Positions 60,080 through 64,000 of a stretch of 64,000 nucleotides of DNA are shown here, one piece after another. The DNA is from Actinomadura opuntiae (GTDB lineage: Bacteria; Actinomycetota; Actinomycetes; Streptosporangiales; Streptosporangiaceae): NCBI RefSeq assembly GCF_030283205.1, contig NZ_JASNWF010000009.1, positions 248,001 through 312,000 of the forward strand. The letters run 5' to 3'. The translations under genes were made by a program, and so were the position numbers. The first letter of the stretch is position 1. Every line of letters starts with the position of its first letter. The notes under the pieces were generated by a model. That model had not been told where the DNA came from. It ran no database searches and worked only from the letters and a program-made list of their open reading frames with translations.

Positions 60080-60106
60080 CCATCCTCCGGGCCGCCGGTA
60101 CCGAAC
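60080..60106 (+). promoter_or_regulatory. SigK-type promoter for sigK-rskA
   Basis: CCATCC (60080-60085), 15 bp, CCGAAC (60101-60106): the same boxes and spacer as the divergent site 25 bp away. It lies 14 bp before ATG 60120, which implies autoregulation of sigK. Confidence 0.75.
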
Positions 60107-60119
60107 TACCGGTGTGGAG

Positions 60120-60701
60120 ATGAACGAACCGGCCGAAGGGTCGCGCCTGGTAACGGAAGGCCCACTCGACCTGGCCGAGCTGCTCGGCCGGGTCGCGCGC
60201 GGTGATCAGGACGCGTTCGCCCAGGTCTATGAGCGGTTGTCGGGGCCGGTCTACGGGCTGGCGCTGCGGGTCGTCCGCGATCCCGCCCAAGCCGAGGAGA
60301 TCGCCCAGGACGTCCTGGTCGAGCTGTGGCGCAAAGCGTCGCACTACCGCCCCGAACGCGGCGGCGCCACCTCATGGGCGCTGATGGTGGCGCACCGCCG
60401 TGCCGTCGACCGCGTCCGTTCCAGCCAGGCCGACCGCGACCGCGAGGAGCGCACCGCCACGGCCGGGCCCGACTACGACCAGGTCGCCGAAGAGGCCGGC
60501 ACCCGCCTGGAGCACCAGCAGGTCCGCCGCTGCCTGCGGGGCCTCACCGAGACCCAGCGCGAATCGATCACTCTCGCCTACTACAGCGGCTACACCTACC
60601 GCGAAGTTGCCGAACTGCTCGGCGTCGGCCTCGCCGCCGTCAAGACCCGGATGCGCGACGGACTCATCCGGCTGCGCGACTGCCTGGGAGTGCAGCCATG
60701 A
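60120..60701 (+). CDS. sigK: ECF sigma factor SigK
   Basis: A 193-residue ECF sigma factor. Region 2 has FAQVYERLSGPVYGLALRVVRDPAQAEEIAQDVLVELWRKA (parts of it) and TSWALMVAHRRAVDRVR, and region 4 has LTETQRESITLAYYSGYTYREVAELLGVGLAAVKTRMRDGLIRL (parts of it), as in mycobacterial SigK. The anti-sigma gene overlaps its stop (ATGA), and fasciclin and molybdoenzyme genes are next door, the same company as in M. tuberculosis. GTG 60114 is an alternative start. Confidence 0.93.
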   Translation: MNEPAEGSRLVTEGPLDLAELLGRVARGDQDAFAQVYERLSGPVYGLALRVVRDPAQAEEIAQDVLVELWRKASHYRPERGGATSWALMVAHRRAVDRVRSSQADRDREERTATAGPDYDQVAEEAGTRLEHQQVRRCLRGLTETQRESITLAYYSGYTYREVAELLGVGLAAVKTRMRDGLIRLRDCLGVQP

Positions 60702-61408
60702 CCCACGACCAGCACGACCTCGCCGGCCCCTACGCCCTCGACGCCCTCACCGACACCGAACGGCGCCGCTTCGAGCGCCACCTGTCCAGCTGCACCGCCT
60801 GCGCCGAGGAGGCCGCCGGGCTCCGCGAGACCACGACCCGGCTGGCGCTCGCCGCCGCTCACCGTCCACCCGCCGAGCTGCGCGGACGCGTCATGGCCGA
60901 GATCGCCCGAACCCGCCAATCGCCGCCGCCGCTCACCCGCCGCCTCCCCTCGCCCCGCACCGGCGCCCTGCCCTGGCTCGCCGCCGCGGCCTGCCTGGTG
61001 CTGGCACTGCTCGGCGGCGGCGCCGCCTGGCGCTTCCAGCGCTCCGCCGACCACGCACAGGCCCTGAACCGGCAGGTCAGCGCAGTGATGACGGCATCGG
61101 ACGCGCACACCTCGACCACCCGCTCACCGGCCGGCGCCACCGTCACCGTCGTGTCGTCGCGCTCGCTCGGCAAGGCCGTCGTCACCGCGTCCCGGCTGCC
61201 GCACCTGCCGTCCGCCCGGACGTACCAGATGTGGTGGCTCGGCCCCACCGCGCCCCGCTCCGCCGGAACGCTGGACCTGTCCAGCAAGACGCGTCCTATC
61301 GTCACTGCAGGCCTCGGCGAAGCGCAACGCTTCGGCGTCACGGTCGAACCGGCAGGCGGCTCCCCCCAGCCCACCAGCGCACCTATCATCACTCTCGCCC
61401 TCAGTTGA
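60698..61408 (+). CDS. rskA: Anti-sigma-K factor RskA
   Basis: A 236-residue single-pass protein. The cytoplasmic N-terminal domain (LAGPYALDALTDTERRRFERHLSSCTACAEEAAGL) binds SigK and has a His-x3-Cys-x2-Cys motif. One transmembrane helix (ALPWLAAAACLVLALLGGGA) follows, then the extracytoplasmic RskA domain (VVSSRSLGKAVVTASRLPHLPSARTYQMWWLG). In mycobacteria it is cleaved by Rip1-type proteolysis to release SigK. It is coupled to sigK by a 4-bp overlap. Confidence 0.92.
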   Translation: MTHDQHDLAGPYALDALTDTERRRFERHLSSCTACAEEAAGLRETTTRLALAAAHRPPAELRGRVMAEIARTRQSPPPLTRRLPSPRTGALPWLAAAACLVLALLGGGAAWRFQRSADHAQALNRQVSAVMTASDAHTSTTRSPAGATVTVVSSRSLGKAVVTASRLPHLPSARTYQMWWLGPTAPRSAGTLDLSSKTRPIVTAGLGEAQRFGVTVEPAGGSPQPTSAPIITLALS

Positions 61409-61593
61409 GCGCACCACACCAGAACGCACGCCGGAGTGATCTTCCCTGTTCCGCGGACACCCGACCCGGGTCGGCGTGATCAACTTGGGAAGGGAGTGTG
61501 CGACCACCTCACCCGCCCGGGACCCGCATCTGCCAGAGTGCGGCGGCTCCGTCCGTAAGCGCCCGTTGCGCCCGCCGGGTGGTCGCTGCGACG
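61409..61593. other. Convergent gap after rskA
   Basis: CCGACCCGGGTCGG (61461-61474) is a perfect 14-bp palindrome that could act as a weak terminator. Otherwise I see nothing in these 185 bp. It divides the SigK island from the recombinase pair. Confidence 0.4.
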
Positions 61594-62067
61594 TCAGTCA
61601 TCCGGCGACGTAGAAGGCGAGGTGTCGTGGCGGGGCTGGCGGGGGTTGATGACGGTGACGGCGCTGTGGCGGGCGGCGGACTCCGATCGTGCCTGGTCAC
61701 GTTGTCGTTGCGCTTCGGCGAGGTCGTCGCTGAGTTCGTCAATGATCGCGGCGTAGGTGTTCACCAGCTCGGTCAGGCGGCGCTTGTCAGCTCGTGTAGC
61801 TGCAAGATCCGCCTCGAGCCTGCTGATGCGGTCGCGGGCGGCCTGCACCGGCGCCGGGACCTGGCCCAGCACCTTGAACTCGGCCTGGTACTGCCGCATC
61901 AGATCCGGATGTTTGTGGGTGAGGACCCAGCGTTTGACACCGGCTTCGGCCGCCAGGCCGGAGATCGTCACTTTGCCTGTCGAGCGAAGCGGGGTGCCGG
62001 CGATCAACCGGTCGGCGGCGGCCCGCAACTCGCGCTGCAGCGACTCCTGAGGCTCGGCGGCGGTCAT
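61594..62067 (-). CDS. TnpC-like accessory protein of a recombinase module
   Basis: A 157-residue protein. An HTH-like N-terminal half (GKVTISGLAAEAGVKRWVLTHKHPDLMRQYQ) is followed by a coiled coil (VQAARDRISRLEADLAATRADKRRLTELVNTYAAIIDELSDDLAEAQRQ, parts of it). Its start overlaps the recombinase stop (ATGA, 62064-62067). Small coiled-coil proteins in this position occur in Tn554-like TnpA-TnpB-TnpC modules, where TnpC influences transposition orientation and frequency. Confidence 0.72.
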   Translation of the reverse strand: MTAAEPQESLQRELRAAADRLIAGTPLRSTGKVTISGLAAEAGVKRWVLTHKHPDLMRQYQAEFKVLGQVPAPVQAARDRISRLEADLAATRADKRRLTELVNTYAAIIDELSDDLAEAQRQRDQARSESAARHSAVTVINPRQPRHDTSPSTSPDD

Positions 62068-64000
62068 GTGGTCGGCTTCTTTCTGGCGGTAACCTGCCCG
62101 TGCTCGGCGATGATCTGGTTGAGGTGGTCGAGCTGGCGGCGTTCGCGGTCGAGACGGATCGGCGGGCTGAGATGGTCGTCGACCAGCAGGCGCAAGCGCT
62201 CAGCCTGGCGGTGGATGTGCCGCATGTCGCGGTCCGTGCGGGCGAGGTTGCGGCAGCCGGGCCGGCAATCAGCAAGGTCGGGCGTGCCGGATGCATCGGC
62301 GGTGTCAGCATCCTGCCGCCTATCTTCCTGCATCTGGCACAGGGCCGTGGACGGATCGAACACGCATGTCATCGCCTCGCCCGGATAGATCTGCAGTGCC
62401 GGGTTGGCCAGCACGGATCTGGCCTGGCGTCCGCTGCGGATCACCCGCCCGGCGAAGCGGCCGGTTCCGCCGGTCACGCGTGCGCGGTAGGCGTCGGCGG
62501 CGGGGCCGCTGACGTGCTCACCGGCCTGGAGCCGGCGCTCGGCGTCCTCCAAGTCCTCCAGCCGGGTGAGCCATTGCTCCAAGGCCATCTCATCGGGAAA
62601 CCCGGAGGCGTAGGTGCCGCTGTAGCCCAGGGTCATCTGGACGTGCAGGTGCGCATACTGCAGGGCGCAGGCGACCAGACCGCGCGGGCGGCGGCAGATG
62701 AACCACGCCAGCGTCCGGCGGAACCGCGAGGGCGTGATGGCTCCGCCGGGGTCGGCGGGGATGGTGTCGCGGCGGCCGCGGGCGCGGCAGTAGGCGTTCA
62801 CCCAGTCGATGAACTCGGTGATGGTCTCGCCGATCTCGGCGGTGCTTTTGGCCCGGTCCCGGCCCGAGGGTTTCTTGCCCAGCACCACGGCCGAGAACAG
62901 CAGGTCGCTGGCGTGCATCTGTTCCAGCGCGCCGACCGCGCGGGCGACGGGCTCGGCGACCACCCATGGGTGCTCGCGGATCTGCCCTTCGGGCATCTTG
63001 GCTCCATGGCTGTCTCGGGCGCCCTTCCATTTGCGGCCGTGCATCAGCCACAGCCTGCTGGCCGGGTCGTAGTCGATGCAGCCGCGGCGCAGGCTGAGCA
63101 CCTCCCCCACCCGGGCGCCCGACAGGTAGCAGATCACCACCGCGCACGCGCCGACCAGGACCCGCGTCAACTGCTCCACCTGGTGATAGTCGATCGCCTC
63201 CAGCCACGGCCGCCCACCCAGCAGCCCCGACACCGGGTGGTCAAGGTGGGCGCCGTTGACGATCGGCAGGCCGGACTGGGCGAACAGCACCCGGTGCGGG
63301 GAGATCTGCACTCCGTGGGGTGCGGTGTCCATCAACCGCGCCAGCTGCGGCCAGTCCAGTTCGATTTCCCCGCGGGGGTTGACGCGGCCCGGCAGCGGGC
63401 GGCCGCCGGCGCGCAGCCGCTCGATCAGGGCGGTGATGTCGCGGTACAGGCCGCCGTGCGGTCCCTTGCCGCTGCGATGCGGGTATCGGGTGCGGCGGTC
63501 GGCGCCGCGCTGCCCGTGGAACGGCCGTACCTCCTGCAGCGCGGCGATGATGTCGCCGGAGAAGTCCTCGGCGAACCGCAGCGCCCACGCCAGCAGCGGC
63601 TCCATCGTCTCCGCGGCGATCCGCGGCGTCCGGTTCTCGATCCGCCGCCCGCGCGGCGAACGGCCCAGCAGCGCGCGGCTGTCTTGCCCGCCCCACGGCA
63701 CCGGCTCGGGCAGCCGCACCGGCGGCGGCAGCAGTTCGCGGAACACCCACATGCGGCGCACCACGTTCACGATGTCGACACGGTCGCTGTGGGAGTAGGC
63801 CGACTCCAGCAGATCGGCGACAAAGCCGTCATAGTGCGCGCTGGTGACATCGGCGAGCCGTTCCACCCCGCGGGCTTCAAGCCAGCTGAGGAAGGTCCGG
63901 ACCCGGCGGGCCACCACCATGTGGCTGTACACCGCCAACCGGGTCATCCGTGCGTGCTTGAGGACCGGTGGGGTGCCGGTGTTCAGCTCCGCCCACACAT
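62064..64000 (-). CDS. TnpB-like tyrosine recombinase (5' end beyond window)
   Basis: At least 645 residues, still open at the right edge. An N-terminal core-binding-like part (RRVRTFLSWLEARGVERLADVTSAHYDGFVADLL) precedes the catalytic domain: VVICYLSGARVGEVLSLRRGCIDYD holds the first catalytic Arg, SRFRRTLAWFI the box II Arg, and HVQMTLGYSGTYASG the region of the nucleophile Tyr. The C-terminus has a Cys cluster (CVFDPSTALCQ, CRPGCRNLA) that may bind zinc. Length and partner resemble Tn554 TnpB. A tnpA-type gene is expected just outside. Confidence 0.85.
   Translation of the reverse strand, partial: VWAELNTGTPPVLKHARMTRLAVYSHMVVARRVRTFLSWLEARGVERLADVTSAHYDGFVADLLESAYSHSDRVDIVNVVRRMWVFRELLPPPVRLPEPVPWGGQDSRALLGRSPRGRRIENRTPRIAAETMEPLLAWALRFAEDFSGDIIAALQEVRPFHGQRGADRRTRYPHRSGKGPHGGLYRDITALIERLRAGGRPLPGRVNPRGEIELDWPQLARLMDTAPHGVQISPHRVLFAQSGLPIVNGAHLDHPVSGLLGGRPWLEAIDYHQVEQLTRVLVGACAVVICYLSGARVGEVLSLRRGCIDYDPASRLWLMHGRKWKGARDSHGAKMPEGQIREHPWVVAEPVARAVGALEQMHASDLLFSAVVLGKKPSGRDRAKSTAEIGETITEFIDWVNAYCRARGRRDTIPADPGGAITPSRFRRTLAWFICRRPRGLVACALQYAHLHVQMTLGYSGTYASGFPDEMALEQWLTRLEDLEDAERRLQAGEHVSGPAADAYRARVTGGTGRFAGRVIRSGRQARSVLANPALQIYPGEAMTCVFDPSTALCQMQEDRRQDADTADASGTPDLADCRPGCRNLARTDRDMRHIHRQAERLRLLVDDHLSPPIRLDRERRQLDHLNQIIAEHGQVTARKKPTT

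Noticed and set aside
61498..62388. A 296-residue plus-strand frame at the recombinase end.
   Set aside because: It is antisense to the overlapping TnpC-like and recombinase genes, which have clear motifs and coupled stop/start codons.
48490..64000. The island as a prophage.
   Set aside because: No capsid, terminase, tail, portal or lysis genes are present; only the recombinase pair is mobile-element-like.

Overview
The window is a very GC-rich actinomycete chromosome segment, most likely Streptosporangiales and close to Actinomadura (an inference from gene content and style, not from a marker search). Supporting signs are a proteasome-activator gene (bpa/pafE type), type VII-secretion-style proteins, a GC-rich tRNA-Ser(UGA), many paired regulator/enzyme genes, and at least ten genes whose start codon lies 6-8 nt after a TANNNT box, the layout of leaderless mRNAs.

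Positions 1-48489 look like ordinary chromosome with small accessory patches. 1-8403 holds regulator/enzyme pairs: ArsR + SRPBCC, ECF sigma + RibD-C reductase, TetR + alpha/beta hydrolase, LLM flavin enzyme, haloalkane-dehalogenase-like hydrolase, and TetR + FAD monooxygenase, several with clear palindromic operators. 9407-10591 is a divergent second EF-Tu carrying Ala at the position where Gly275Ala gives GE2270A resistance. 10801-17122 has a secreted EEP-fold protein, acyl-CoA synthetase, small membrane proteins and a two-component system. 17822-24892 contains a STAS protein and a set of envelope glycosylation genes (GT2, two GT-C/GT87-type polytopic transferases, a sulfatase-like membrane protein). 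pheA follows. 26195-29490 is a polymorphic-toxin locus (YbaB-like, WXG100, WXG-like membrane protein, EndoU nuclease, three tandem immunity paralogues of which the last is frameshifted). 29497-31484 is an ECF41 sigma/FAD oxidoreductase pair. 31721-33486 is a secreted Ig-like repeat protein preceded by the C-terminal relic of a paralogue. 33501-41918 is housekeeping-like (serS, secreted tyrosine phosphatase, HAD phosphatase, bpa, quinone oxidoreductase, MinD-like ATPase with a long PQ-rich repeat region). tRNA-Ser is at 41963-42051. A decayed F420-reductase-like gene, MarR/pirin, an M15 peptidase lipoprotein and XRE-associated small genes follow.

Positions 48490-64000 look like a separate accessory island. 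The left edge coincides with an XRE regulator that stops abruptly, and the right end carries a TnpB-like tyrosine recombinase with a small TnpC-like partner. Inside are a methyltransferase and a decapitated TIGR04282 glycosyltransferase, then an envelope/metal block: NicO-type nickel/cobalt transporter with a (His-Gly)21 loop, TPR protein, four-helix membrane protein, class F-like sortase, and a DUF4331 protein ending in an LQHTG-type sorting signal. Next come an orphan gas-vesicle-type SRPBCC protein and a SigK island: fasciclin (MPT70/83-like) lipoprotein, membrane sulfite-oxidase-like molybdoenzyme, sigK and anti-sigma rskA. The sigK and molybdoenzyme genes diverge from back-to-back copies of the same promoter motif (CCATCC-N15-CCGAAC).

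The most interesting items are the metal-transporter/TPR/sortase/DUF4331 block beside the SigK island, the EF-Tu variant, and the EndoU toxin locus with its immunity array.
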